From the NCBI GenBank assembly GCA_028685815.1, contig JAQUDG010000005.1, positions 1 to 48,095 of the forward strand: a stretch of 48,095 nt of DNA. Reading direction: 5' to 3'. The notes below the pieces were generated by a model. The model had not been told where the DNA came from and searched no databases. It saw only the letters and a program-made list of their open reading frames with translations. Shown here in pieces: positions 1 through 7,610 of this stretch (position 1 is its first letter; the number at the start of each line of letters is the position of its first letter). The stretch is from Desulfuromonas sp. GTDB taxonomy: Bacteria > Desulfobacterota > Desulfuromonadia > Desulfuromonadales > Desulfuromonadaceae. The position numbers and the translations under genes are program-made.

Positions 1-1
1 C

Positions 2-1042
2 ATGAAACGTCTAATAATTGCTCTACTTATAGCGGCATGCGCCCTGAGTGCATCCCTAGCCGCCGCATCCCCAGCGCTGGCAAATCAAAAACCCGGCGCC
101 GGAATCACGGTTAAACCCGGGCGCGCCACCTGGAACACCGGCTACATCCTCGAAGCCATCGTGCGCGAAGGACTCGTAGAATTGGGCTACACCGTAGCCC
201 CCGTAAAAGAACTAACCAACCCGCTGTTTTATCAATCCGTCTACCTCGGCGATCTCGACTACTGGGCCAATGGCTGGTTCCCGACCCATGACAACCAGCT
301 GCCACGCCGGTTTTATGAAGGTGCCGACAAATATGGACGCATCATGGAAGCTGGTGGCCTGCAAGGGTATCTCGTCTCCAAAGACGCGGTAGAAAAATAC
401 AACATACAATCGCTGGCCGACTTCAAGCGCCCCGAAGTAAGAAAAGCCTTTGATGAAGATGGTGACGGCAAAGCCGAATTGGTGGCGTGTCCTGCAGGGT
501 GGGGCTGTGAAAAAGCCATCGCGCACCATATGAAAGTTTACGAGCTCGAAGACCACATCAAGCCCATCAAGGCATCATATTCTGCCAGCATCGCCGATGC
601 CCTCGCCAAGCAACGTGCTGGGAAACCCGTAATCCTCTACACCTGGGCCCCCAACTGGGTTTTGTCTAAATTCAAGCCAGGTGAAAACGTGATGTGGATT
701 AACGTCCCCGAAATCAACCCTAACGAAGCCCAAAAAGGCTCCGAGGACCGCATGGTCGTTTCCGGCCTCAAAGGTGCAGTATCCGACCCGATCAAGCTCG
801 GCTTCATCGCGAGTGATATTCATGTAGTTGCGAATAAAAAATTCGCCGAAGCCAACCCCGCGGCCAAACGCTTTTTTGAACTCTTCACCATCCCACTGGC
901 CGATGTAAGCGCCCAAAACGACCGCATGAACGACGGCGAAAACTCCACCCAAGATATCCAGCGCCATGCGCAAGAGTGGGTAAAAGCTAACCAGCAACAG
1001 TGGAATGAGTGGATGGCAGCAGCCAGAGCTGCGGCGCAGTAG
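2..1042 (+). CDS. proX: Glycine betaine/proline ABC transporter substrate-binding protein ProX
   Basis: 346-residue periplasmic solute-binding protein of the ProX/OpuAC type. It should deliver glycine betaine or proline betaine to a ProVW importer for osmoprotection. The first ~27 residues are a Sec signal peptide (positive start, Ala/Leu core, cleavage near ASPALA-N). Trp residues that in ProX form the aromatic cage for the quaternary ammonium are visible in YWANGWFP, in the CPAGWGCEKA loop and in YTWAPNWVL. Length fits the family (~330). The ATG is at base 2, so the ribosome binding site and the expected proV/proW genes lie outside. A family B repeat begins 6 bases after the stop. Family assignment is firm; the exact ligand is inferred. 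Confidence 0.93.
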   Translation: MKRLIIALLIAACALSASLAAASPALANQKPGAGITVKPGRATWNTGYILEAIVREGLVELGYTVAPVKELTNPLFYQSVYLGDLDYWANGWFPTHDNQLPRRFYEGADKYGRIMEAGGLQGYLVSKDAVEKYNIQSLADFKRPEVRKAFDEDGDGKAELVACPAGWGCEKAIAHHMKVYELEDHIKPIKASYSASIADALAKQRAGKPVILYTWAPNWVLSKFKPGENVMWINVPEINPNEAQKGSEDRMVVSGLKGAVSDPIKLGFIASDIHVVANKKFAEANPAAKRFFELFTIPLADVSAQNDRMNDGENSTQDIQRHAQEWVKANQQQWNEWMAAARAAAQ

Positions 1043-1047
1043 AGGCA

Positions 1048-1285
1048 CCACCCCCCAACCCCCTCCTTAATCAAGGAGGGGGAGCACAGCAAGTTCCCCT
1101 CCTTACCCAAGGAGGGGCTAGGGGTGGTTGGGTCCTCCCCACCGTTGCGCGTAAATAGCCGCAAATTATTCCCCTCCTTACCCAAGGAGGGGCTAGGGGT
1201 GGTAGGTTCTCCCCACCGTTGCGCGTAAATAGCCGCAAATTATTTCCCTCCTTACCTAAGGAGGGGCTAGGGGTGGTTGGGGTTC
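1048..1285. repeat. Family B hairpin repeat cluster, including a 74-bp tandem unit
   Basis: Three palindromic cores (CCCCTCCTTA-CC-CAAGGAGGGG type) each followed by CTAGGGGTGGTTGGG, plus an inverted variant at the start (CCACCCCCCAACCCC). The spacer beginning ACCGTTGCGCG at 1141 recurs at 1215, giving a 74-bp tandem period. The right end overlaps the 3' end of the DUF559 gene and supplies its stop codon. Short, non-coding and able to fold strongly on either strand. Confidence 0.85.
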
Positions 1286-1635
1286 CCCTCGACTTCAAGA
1301 AGTATCCTCTCGCAAACAGCCTCAGCGTTTTCATACACATCCGTATTCAAAAAACGGAGTACCGTGATGCCCAAAGCATGCAAATATGCTGTTCTCACCT
1401 GATCATACACAACCGCCTCATCCAAAAAATGCGAATCCCCGTCAATCTCAAGCGCCAGTTTCCTAGCAGGACAATAAAAGTCCAGAATATAGGGTCCAAC
1501 GCTGTGTTGACGGCGAAACTTGTGCCCACCAATATTTCTGCATCTCAGCACCCTCCATAATTGTTGTTCCGCAGCAGTAGCATTGTTGCGAAGCTCCTTG
1601 CGGCGTTCTTTCATTTTCGGGCTATTATGCAGCAT
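1267..1635 (-). CDS. DUF559 domain protein (Vsr/PD-(D/E)XK-like endonuclease domain)
   Basis: 122 residues. The pattern is that of DUF559: a basic N-terminal helix (MKERRKELRNNATAAEQQLW), then a core with YILDFYCP, a few residues later LALEIDGDSH, and finally ITVLRFLNTDV. The family is related to the very-short-patch-repair endonuclease fold, with D and E as likely metal ligands. Start: an ATG at 1635 has AAAGGA 7 bases upstream; a TTG seven codons earlier is possible but lacks a good site. The last codons (NPNHP) and the stop lie inside a family B repeat. Family B repeats in the same orientation flank the gene (1246-1285 and 1697-1740), so it looks like cargo or a partner of the repeat. Cellular role unknown. 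Confidence 0.8.
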   Translation of the reverse strand: MLHNSPKMKERRKELRNNATAAEQQLWRVLRCRNIGGHKFRRQHSVGPYILDFYCPARKLALEIDGDSHFLDEAVVYDQVRTAYLHALGITVLRFLNTDVYENAEAVCERILLEVEGNPNHP

Positions 1636-1670
1636 GTGGGCATCCTTTCTCAGCAATCTCGTTTGTAATC

Positions 1671-1908
1671 ACTGCACCAACACACACTAGCAGCCAATAT
1701 TCCCCTCCTTACTTAAGGAGGGGTTAGGGGTGGTTGGGTTCACCCGCCGTAATAAACAAATAACATTAAAGATTTGTTGCTGCAATAAAACCCAACCACC
1801 CCCCAACCCCCTCCTTACTCAAGGCGGGGGAGCACTGCACTGCACCAACACACAATAGCAGCCAATATTCCCCTCCTTACTTAAGGAGGGGCTAGGGGTG
1901 GTTGGGTT
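1671..1908. repeat. Family B repeats: 70-bp direct repeat, 168 bp apart
   Basis: Bases 1671-1740 and 1839-1908 are almost identical (one visible difference). Each holds a CCCCTCCTTACTTAAGGAGGGG palindrome followed by the AGGGGTGGTTGGGTT tail. Between them, near 1790-1830, is an inverted family B variant with an imperfect palindrome (CTCCTTACTCAAGGCGGG). The start of each long repeat (ACTGCACCAACACACA) is outside the palindrome, so a larger segment was duplicated. Confidence 0.85.
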
Positions 1909-1988
1909 GTGGTTCAATGATTTTGCATTGTCCCCCAACTCCTCTCCTGATAAACTGCATTGCAAATGTAGCGCAAAGGAGGTGCGAG

Positions 1989-2258
1989 ATGAAAACAGCA
2001 ACAATACCATCGTTAAGGGTTGAACCAGATCTGCGCAAAGCTGCGGAAAGTGTTTTAGGTGAAGGTGAAACCCTCTCCAACTTTATGGAAGAAGCATTGC
2101 GTGCAGGTATCATGCGGCGCAAAGCCCAGCAGGAGTTTATGTCTCGCGGGCTCGCTTCTAGAGATGAAGCACGGCAAACAGGCGAATATTACGCGGCAGA
2201 GGTTGTGCATGCCGAGCTGCGCTCTATGCTGGCTCATGCCGAAAAAAGCAGCAGGTGA
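1989..2258 (+). CDS. Putative ribbon-helix-helix antitoxin (YlcI/YnfO-like)
   Basis: 89 residues. The N-terminus (TIPSLRVEPDLRKAAESV then GETLSNFMEEALRAGI) reads as a beta strand and two helices, typical of ribbon-helix-helix DNA-binding antitoxins. The charged C-terminal tail would cover the toxin. ATG at 1989 is preceded by AAGGAGGTG, a near-perfect ribosome binding site. An in-frame upstream ATG at 1902 lies in repeat sequence and is rejected. The stop overlaps the toxin start (GTGA), so the pair is translationally coupled. It probably represses its own promoter, as such antitoxins do. The module sits between family B repeats. Confidence 0.75.
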   Translation: MKTATIPSLRVEPDLRKAAESVLGEGETLSNFMEEALRAGIMRRKAQQEFMSRGLASRDEARQTGEYYAAEVVHAELRSMLAHAEKSSR

Positions 2259-2554
2259 GCTATCAGGTTCGCTTCACCAAAGCCGCAAAAAGTGACATTG
2301 TGCGCCTCTATGGTTTTTTGCTTGAGCACGATCCCGCAGCGGCGCGAAAAGCTCTCGCCCAGATTGAAAAAGGGATCAAGTTTTTGCAGGATTTTCCTTT
2401 TACGTGTCGCAAAGTCACCCCTGAAAATTCTTTTCTGCGCGAAATGATCCTTTCTTTCGGGGCTAAGGGGTATGTTGTGTTGTTTGAAATTGAAAACAAC
2501 AATACGGTCACTATTTTAGCTCTGCGCCATCAGCACGAAGAGGATTATCATTAA
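2255..2554 (+). CDS. RelE/ParE-type toxin
   Basis: 99 residues starting at a GTG that overlaps the antitoxin stop by 4 bases. It shows the RelE/ParE fold order: strand (YQVRFTKAAKSDIVRLYGFL), helices, then FPFTCRKV, FLREMILSFGAKGYVVLFEI and the final strand VTILALRHQHEEDYH. The last block with Arg-His-Gln is characteristic of the superfamily. ParE members poison gyrase and RelE members cleave mRNA on the ribosome; sequence alone does not decide between them here. Two-gene type II module, antitoxin first. Confidence 0.85.
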   Translation: MSYQVRFTKAAKSDIVRLYGFLLEHDPAAARKALAQIEKGIKFLQDFPFTCRKVTPENSFLREMILSFGAKGYVVLFEIENNNTVTILALRHQHEEDYH

Positions 2555-2592
2555 GGGTTGGTTTGGGCTGCGATATCTGCTTCTGTGTTTAA

Positions 2593-2874
2593 AACCCAAC
2601 CACCCCTAGCCCCTCCTTAAGTAAGGAGGGGAATCATGTGCTGCTAGTTGATGCTGGCGCTGTGCTCCCCCTCCTTAGACAAGGAGGGGGTCGGGGGGTG
2701 GTATGAAACAGCTGCTGCCACAAATAATCTTCGAAGCTATTTACTAACTGCGGCAGGAGAACCCAACCACCCCTAGCCCCTCCTTAAGTAAGGAGGGGAA
2801 TCATGTGCTGCTAGTTGATGCTGGCGCTGTGCTCCCCCTCCTTAGACAAGGAGGGGGTCGGGGGGTGGTATGAA
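2593..2874. repeat. Perfect 115-bp direct repeat made of two family B palindromes, period 167 bp
   Basis: Bases 2593-2707 recur at 2760-2874 with no difference that I can find. Each copy holds a CCCCTCCTTAAGTAAGGAGGGG palindrome and a second, different one (CCCCCTCCTTAGACAAGGAGGGGG), joined by a spacer with CATGTGCTGCTAGTTG. The 52 bases between the copies are unique. Identity implies a recent duplication or gene conversion. Confidence 0.9.
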
Positions 2875-3213
2875 CCTGCCCCCACAATAATTCCCCACCT
2901 AATAAACAAAAAACCAAAAATAATTCACTTTATCCCTAAACCCCCCGCCCCATCCTGTCGAAGAGCACACCAAGGACATGGAAACACCTAAAAATATTTA
3001 CCAGCACCAACACGGCCAACACCAGCACAACGGGAATACAGGCGCATGGAAAGGGGGGTAACAGAAACATTATCCGCTGACCCAACTGCACCACCAAGCA
3101 CCACCGCACCACCCACGTACCAAAACTAGCACTACGTACCACCGGCACCACGCAACAACTTATGTACCACTGGGCAAGGAAGCCCGCACTCTCAAACCTC
3201 ATGGAGGAACATC
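2875..3213 (+). other. Gene-free leader upstream of fliC
   Basis: No supported coding region. The plus strand is strikingly rich in A and C (runs of ACCAACAC, ACCACC) and poor in G up to the fliC ribosome binding site GGAGG near 3203. This may be an unstructured flagellin leader. The only promoter-like match is described separately. Confidence 0.5.
2937..2964 (+). promoter_or_regulatory. Weak candidate sigma-28 (FliA) promoter for fliC
   Basis: TAAA at 2937-2940, a 16-base spacer, then GTCGAAGA at 2957-2964, which matches 5 of 8 bases of the GCCGATAA element. Spacing is one base longer than usual. Flagellin genes are normally sigma-28 dependent, which is the main reason to propose it; the match itself is poor. 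Confidence 0.25.
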
Positions 3214-5466
3214 ATGGCACTAACAATCAATACCAACGTCGCATCCCTCAACGCTCAACGTAACCTTGGCGCTTCCCAGGCGGATTTGAACAAATCCATG
3301 CAACGCCTCTCTTCCGGTCTGCGCATCAACTCTGCGAAGGACGACGCCGCCGGTCTGGCCATTTCCGACCGCATGACCTCGCAGATTCGTGGCCTGAACC
3401 AGGCCGTGCGTAACGCCAACGATGGTATCTCCCTGGCGCAGACCGCTGAAGGCGCCATGCAGGAGACCACCAACATTCTGCAGCGGATGCGCGAACTGGC
3501 CGTGCAATCGGCCAACGATACCAACAGCGCCACCGACCGTGCTTCCCTGCAGGCCGAAGTCAACCAGCTTAAGCAGGAAATTACCCGTATTGCTGAAACT
3601 ACCACCTTTAACGGCAAGAACCTGCTCGACGGCTCGCTGAGTTCCGCTCAGTTCCAGGTCGGTGCCAACGCCAATGAAACCATCAGTTTCGGGATCAGCT
3701 CGGCTAAAGCCTCCGATCTGGGCAGCAACACTCTCACTTCTGACAATGCTGCCGGTATTGAATCGGCTACGGCCGTTTATGCCATATCCTCAGCCGGTGG
3801 TGGTGCTGGTGTTGTTGGTACACCTGACGCATCTCCTACAACCAACGGAGTCATTGCTGAAACCCTGACCATCTCTTCTGCCAGTGGCACGGTGGGTACG
3901 GTTGCGATTAGCGCAGATGACAACCTTGGCGATACAGGGCTGGCGGTTGACGGCCTCAATGCCATTGCTGGTGTGACGGCAACGGGTTCGAATACGGTTG
4001 TGCTGAGTGGCCTGACAAGTAGTTACGAAGGCGATACTGGATCAGGCTACGGTGGTTCTCTTGTGCTGACGGATAGTGCGGCGACGGCTTCCATTGATCT
4101 GAGTGGTTATGTCGAGGCGGATGGTTCCATTACTGACGCTAACATGGCCGCTATTGCTGCAGAGATCGGCACAGACACCAGTAACGCATTTACGGCCAGC
4201 TATAACAGTGATACGGGAGAACTGACCGTTACCGCCGCATCCGCTAAGGACATCGATGTTTCCATAGCTGGCCTTGCAGCTGATGGTGCAAATAATACCA
4301 ACGCTTCGGTCGATGTGGCAGGGGCCAATTCCTCCAGTGCGACCAATATTGCATCGACAGCCGCTACGGTACAAGGCGTATCGGTTTCCGGCACGATCAC
4401 CGTGGCTCTGGACGAGGGCCTGAGCATGACTTCCACGGTGACTGGTGGCACGGGACTGTTCTCGGATGCGGCCGTGGATAACACCACCGGCGTCGTTTCC
4501 ACCGTGAAAACCGGTGTCGCCAATACTGACGATGGTAACAACGTCGGTGCTCAAACCCTGACCATCGTTGGTCCGAACGGTTCGGCACCGGATGTTGAAA
4601 TTGCCGCCGGTGCAACCGCCAACGCCGTTGCTACCGCCGTCAATGCTGAAACCGCCACCACCGGTGTTACCGCCGAAGCGCGCACCGTGGCCACCCTGTC
4701 AGATCTGTCGGCCAACGGTACGGTTTCGTTCACGTTGCAAGGCAACACCGAGGTTGACCCGGTCGAAATTCAGGCTACTGTGACCAAAGATGACCTGTCG
4801 GCGCTGGCCAAAGCCATCAACGATAATTCCGGCGCCACTGGCATCACTGCTCAGTTGTCGGGCAGTAATAACGAAATTATCCTGACCCAGGATAGCGGTT
4901 ATAACATCGCCATCGAGGATTTTGCCCACAGCGATACCGGCAGCCAATCAATGAACGTCGCCGGCAACCAGGGCGATGCCACTAAACTGATGGATGATGG
5001 CACCGGCACCTACGATTCAACGGTGGTGGGTGGTGAAGTCACCTTCTCTGCTTCGGACGATTTCAACATCACCAGCAGCATTGCCGAAGATGCAACCGGT
5101 GGTAACTCGTTGTTCGCTGCCGAAGCCGGTGAAGCTAACGTCAGTGATCTGAATTCAATTGCCGATGTTGACATTACTACTGTTGAAGGCTCCGCTGCCG
5201 CTATTAAGTCCATCGATGGCGCCCTGGCACAGATTGACACCTTCCGTGGCGATCTGGGTGCGGTACAAAACCGCTTCGAAAGCACCATTTCCAACTTGCA
5301 GAACGTTTCCGAAAACTTAAGCTCTGCCCGCAGTCGGATTCTCGATGCGGACATCGCCGAGGAGACCTCTAACATGACCAAGCAGAATATTTTGCAGCAG
5401 GCTGGGGTATCTATCCTCGCCCAGGCCAACCAGGCTCCACAGCTGGCCCTGAGCTTGCTCGGCTAA
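3214..5466 (+). CDS. fliC: Flagellin, with a very large variable domain
   Basis: 750 residues, the filament subunit exported by the flagellar type III system. Residues 1 to about 160 are the conserved D0/D1 helices ([44 protein letters not shown]). The last ~90 are the C-terminal D1/D0 partner ([18 protein letters not shown], ending LALSLLG). The ~500 residues between form a Thr/Ser/Ala/Gly-rich beta-type surface domain with at least two flagellin-IN-like blocks (near [18 protein letters not shown] and [18 protein letters not shown]). Standard flagellins have 280-500 residues. The start follows CATGGAGGAACATC. No signal peptide and no Cys, as expected. FlaG follows 110 bp downstream. The Ser/Thr-rich surface is a plausible O-glycosylation target (inference). 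Confidence 0.95.
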   Translation: MALTINTNVASLNAQRNLGASQADLNKSMQRLSSGLRINSAKDDAAGLAISDRMTSQIRGLNQAVRNANDGISLAQTAEGAMQETTNILQRMRELAVQSANDTNSATDRASLQAEVNQLKQEITRIAETTTFNGKNLLDGSLSSAQFQVGANANETISFGISSAKASDLGSNTLTSDNAAGIESATAVYAISSAGGGAGVVGTPDASPTTNGVIAETLTISSASGTVGTVAISADDNLGDTGLAVDGLNAIAGVTATGSNTVVLSGLTSSYEGDTGSGYGGSLVLTDSAATASIDLSGYVEADGSITDANMAAIAAEIGTDTSNAFTASYNSDTGELTVTAASAKDIDVSIAGLAADGANNTNASVDVAGANSSSATNIASTAATVQGVSVSGTITVALDEGLSMTSTVTGGTGLFSDAAVDNTTGVVSTVKTGVANTDDGNNVGAQTLTIVGPNGSAPDVEIAAGATANAVATAVNAETATTGVTAEARTVATLSDLSANGTVSFTLQGNTEVDPVEIQATVTKDDLSALAKAINDNSGATGITAQLSGSNNEIILTQDSGYNIAIEDFAHSDTGSQSMNVAGNQGDATKLMDDGTGTYDSTVVGGEVTFSASDDFNITSSIAEDATGGNSLFAAEAGEANVSDLNSIADVDITTVEGSAAAIKSIDGALAQIDTFRGDLGAVQNRFESTISNLQNVSENLSSARSRILDADIAEETSNMTKQNILQQAGVSILAQANQAPQLALSLLG

Positions 5467-5497
5467 CCTCAACCTAGTTTAAACGGGTAACCAACAC

Positions 5498-5525
5498 GCA
5501 GGGGCACAACACATCGTGCCCCTGC
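5498..5525 (+). terminator. Perfect 10-bp hairpin between fliC and flaG
   Basis: GCAGGGGCAC and GTGCCCCTGC pair perfectly around an 8-base loop. There is no T-tract after it, so it is more likely a processing, stabilising or attenuating hairpin behind fliC than a full intrinsic terminator. It could explain high fliC and low flaG expression from one promoter. Confidence 0.5.
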
Positions 5526-5576
5526 ACTCGCTATCCACCAGCGTTACCCCCATAAACCCAGGGAGGAGGACACCCC

Positions 5577-5927
5577 ATGCGAGTAGATGCAGCCAAAATA
5601 GCTGGCAATACCTTGCAAAAGATGTCGCAAGCACCCGAAAAACTCGACATCCAGCGCAAACAACAGCAAGATAACCCCACCCCACAGGCCGACAACAGCA
5701 TCAGCCAAGTCCAACCCGAAGAACTCCTAAGTCAGATTCAAACCCTGACCGAAGGCGGCCTGTACAGTGTAAGGTTTGAAAACAACAAAGACGACCAAGC
5801 CCTAATAGTAAAAATAGTCGACACCAAAACCGACGAAGTAATCCGTCAAATCCCCGCCGAAGAACTACTAGACTTAAACGCCCGCCTAAACGAATTACGC
5901 GGCAACCTAGTAACCACCGAAGCATAA
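5577..5927 (+). CDS. flaG: FlaG family protein
   Basis: 116 residues. The conserved C-terminal half is typical FlaG: LYSVRFENNKDDQALIVKI, then VDTKTDEVIRQIPAEELL and a final helix with LNARLNELRG. The first ~55 residues are polar and Gln-rich, probably disordered. FlaG proteins lie next to flagellin genes and influence filament length; the mechanism is not settled. ATG follows a clear GGGAGGAGG. A strong terminator follows the stop. Confidence 0.9.
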   Translation: MRVDAAKIAGNTLQKMSQAPEKLDIQRKQQQDNPTPQADNSISQVQPEELLSQIQTLTEGGLYSVRFENNKDDQALIVKIVDTKTDEVIRQIPAEELLDLNARLNELRGNLVTTEA

Positions 5928-5957
5928 GGCAGGGGAAAACAGACATAAGTAACACCC

Positions 5958-5992
5958 AAAAGGCATCGCACAAGCGGTGCCTTTTGCTGTTT
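5958..5992 (+). terminator. Intrinsic terminator after flaG
   Basis: AAAAGGCATCGC pairs with GCGGTGCCTTTT (one G-T wobble) around an ACAA tetraloop, followed by a T-rich stretch (TGCTGTTTG). Confidence 0.8.
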
Positions 5993-6012
5993 GAGGACAC
6001 AAACACATAAAC

Positions 6013-6508
6013 ACCCCCCTTTCCGCTGCGCTCCCTTCCCCCCTATAAAATAGGGGGGATTGAGGGGGGTCGGTTGTTTTCGCTATTACGCCGCAATACC
6101 GTCATTGCGGGCTTGACCCGCAATCTAGTTTAAACACCGGAGCCTCACTTTTGAGGGGATCCTGAATCGAGTTCAGGATGACGGCGCGGGGGGTTCAGGA
6201 TGACGGCGGAGGGGCACCCCCCTTTCCGCTGCGCTCCCTTCCCCCCTATTTTATAGGGGGGATTAAGGGGGGTCGGTTGTTTTCGTCATACCTACCCAAT
6301 ACCGTCATTGCGGGCTTGACCCGCAATCTGGTTCGAATAACACCGGAGCCTCACTTTTGAGGGGATCCTGAATCGAGTTCAGGATGACGGTGCGGGGGGG
6401 TTCAGGATGACGGTGCGGGGAGTTCAGGATGACGGCGGAGGGGCACCCCCCTTTCCGCTGCGCTCCCTTCCCCCCTATTTTATAGGGGGGATTAAGGGGG
6501 GTCAGCTT
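6013..6508. repeat. Family A compound hairpin repeats (two full units and a part)
   Basis: Each unit joins three hairpin modules in fixed order: (i) a CCCCCCTTTCCGCTGCGC arm and a CCCCCTATAAAATAGGGGG-type palindrome, with ATTTTAT in some copies; (ii) TTGCGGGCTTGACCCGCAA; (iii) ATCCTGAATCGAGTTCAGGAT, followed by a GACGGCGCGGGG motif. Units start near 6013, 6215 and 6444. The last has only module i and ends about 20 bases before the -35 of the Rpn promoter. No gene is present from 5928 to 6564 apart from the flaG terminator and these repeats. Confidence 0.85.
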
Positions 6509-6528
6509 CACCGAAAGTGCTTTCATCA

Positions 6529-6557
6529 TTGTCTGCCCCAACAGTGCGCGGTATAAT
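6529..6557 (+). promoter_or_regulatory. Sigma-70 promoter giving a probably leaderless rpn mRNA
   Basis: TTGTCT (6529-6534), exactly 17 bases, then a consensus TATAAT (6552-6557). Only 7 bases separate the -10 box from the ATG at 6565, so transcription should start at or next to the A of the start codon. There is no Shine-Dalgarno in those 7 bases. The core GCGGTATAATTAACGACATG is repeated ahead of each unit of the array. Confidence 0.6.
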
Positions 6558-6564
6558 TAACGAC

Positions 6565-7575
6565 ATGAGTGCTCAAATCCATAAGCCCCATGATACGTTC
6601 GTGCGCAAAGCGCTGGAAGATATGCGAGTTGTGCGCAGCCTGCTTCAGTGCGAGTTGCCGGAGCAAATCGCCGCTCAGCTGGATTTCACAACCACTGAGC
6701 GTATCGATGGCACCTATATCAGCAAGTCCATGCGCAACACCTATAGCGACATCGTGTTTCGAGTGCAGTTTAAGGATAAGAGCGACGACGAAAGCAGCGA
6801 CAAGAGCGACCACGCCTACATTTACACCCTGTTCGAGCATAAAAGTTACATGGATGACTGGTGTAACCTGCAACTATTAAAATATATGGTATCTCAGTGG
6901 GAGATTTTCCATACCGCCCATCCCAAAGAGAAACTACCGCCCATCATTCCGCTGGTGCTGTACCATGGCAAACGCGGCTGGCGTAGACGTGAAATGCTGG
7001 ATCTCATCAACACCAAAGATCCCGCGGCACTGCAACCGTACACCCCAACGTTTGACTACGTCCTTTGGGATGTAGCCCACATGGACAGAGAGCGGTTAGA
7101 CCTTACCCTAGAGGCCAGGGCGTTCCTAGAGATTCTGCACCACATAAAAAGAAGCTCGCTGGAACAAGCACTCCCACGCATCGCACACATGCTGGAAATG
7201 TCCTCAAATGACCGCCGCAGCATACTAGAAAAGATCGAAATGTATCTAAGATATGTCAGCAGCTGCAGTAAACACATAAATGAAGAAACCATCAGAAAAA
7301 GTATCGATGACAGTGAGATAAGGGAGGAAATTATGGCTACACTTGCACAGAAATGGATGAATGAGGGTGAAGCACGGGGCAAAGCTATAGGCGAAGCACG
7401 GGGGATAATAGGCGGCCAGTCCGCATTGCTGCGCAAACTGATCAAACTACGTTTCGGGCAGATTCCACCCTATGTAGAGGGCCAACTCGCCGCCGCAACA
7501 GCTGAGCAGCTTGAGCGCTTTGCCGAGAATGTGCTGACCGCTACTACCGCCGAAGAAGTTGTGACACTGAACTAG
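6565..7575 (+). CDS. Rpn family recombination-promoting nuclease, full length, with DUF4351-like C-terminus
   Basis: 336 residues. The N-terminal ~210 match the Rpn/PD-(D/E)XK 'putative transposase' family: HKPHDTFVRKALEDM, LPEQIAAQLDF, the catalytic set D62 (YSDIVFRV), E91 and K93 (LFEHKSYMDD), and IPLVLYHGKRGW. The C-terminal ~60 (LLRKLIKLRFGQIP then QLERFAENVLTATTAEEV) resemble DUF4351. The start at 6565 is shared with the neighbouring copy; the frame is open upstream to 6517 only through repeat-adjacent sequence. Rpn proteins are DNA endonucleases, and several are toxic or antiphage and are held back by a C-terminal fragment made from an internal start. Here a good internal start exists (7333). 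Family A repeats flank the array on both sides. Confidence 0.88.
   Translation: MSAQIHKPHDTFVRKALEDMRVVRSLLQCELPEQIAAQLDFTTTERIDGTYISKSMRNTYSDIVFRVQFKDKSDDESSDKSDHAYIYTLFEHKSYMDDWCNLQLLKYMVSQWEIFHTAHPKEKLPPIIPLVLYHGKRGWRRREMLDLINTKDPAALQPYTPTFDYVLWDVAHMDRERLDLTLEARAFLEILHHIKRSSLEQALPRIAHMLEMSSNDRRSILEKIEMYLRYVSSCSKHINEETIRKSIDDSEIREEIMATLAQKWMNEGEARGKAIGEARGIIGGQSALLRKLIKLRFGQIPPYVEGQLAAATAEQLERFAENVLTATTAEEVVTLN
7333..7575 (+). CDS. Candidate intragenic small Rpn product (RpnS-like antitoxin)
   Basis: In frame inside the full-length rpn gene, ATG at 7333 (residue 257) is preceded by AGGGAGG at 7321-7327 with a 5-base spacer, far better than anything before the main start. It would give an 80-residue protein beginning MATLAQKWMNEGEARG and covering the DUF4351-like domain. 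Intragenic C-terminal proteins that neutralise the full-length nuclease have been described for enterobacterial Rpn genes. The site is seen directly; the function is inferred by analogy. Confidence 0.5.
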   Translation: MATLAQKWMNEGEARGKAIGEARGIIGGQSALLRKLIKLRFGQIPPYVEGQLAAATAEQLERFAENVLTATTAEEVVTLN

Positions 7576-7596
7576 CATTCGGAGTTATCTGCGCGG

Positions 7597-7602
7597 TATA
7601 AT
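7597..7602 (+). promoter_or_regulatory. -10 box of the second rpn copy
   Basis: TATAAT, 8 bases before the ATG at 7611, in a duplicate of the first promoter core. One extra A widens the gap, and no good -35 lies at 16-18 bases, so this copy may be transcribed mainly by readthrough. Confidence 0.4.
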
Positions 7603-7610
7603 TAAACGAC

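Noticed and set aside
1141-1285. 74-bp tandem repeats with spacer-like sequence, at first sight CRISPR-like
   Set aside because: The 'spacers' are themselves repeated and the repeats are long GC-rich palindromes; no cas genes nearby.
1219-1560. 113-codon plus-strand frame over the DUF559 gene
   Set aside because: It starts in repeat DNA and is antisense to a recognised domain.
3143-3160. Sigma-54 promoter for fliC around CCGGCACCACGCAAC
   Set aside because: The GG-N10-GC spacing is not met (CA where GC is required).
4042-4554. Long open frames on the strand opposite fliC (up to 170 codons)
   Set aside because: They mirror the codon bias of the flagellin gene, lack ribosome binding sites and have Cys/Arg-rich compositions unlike proteins.
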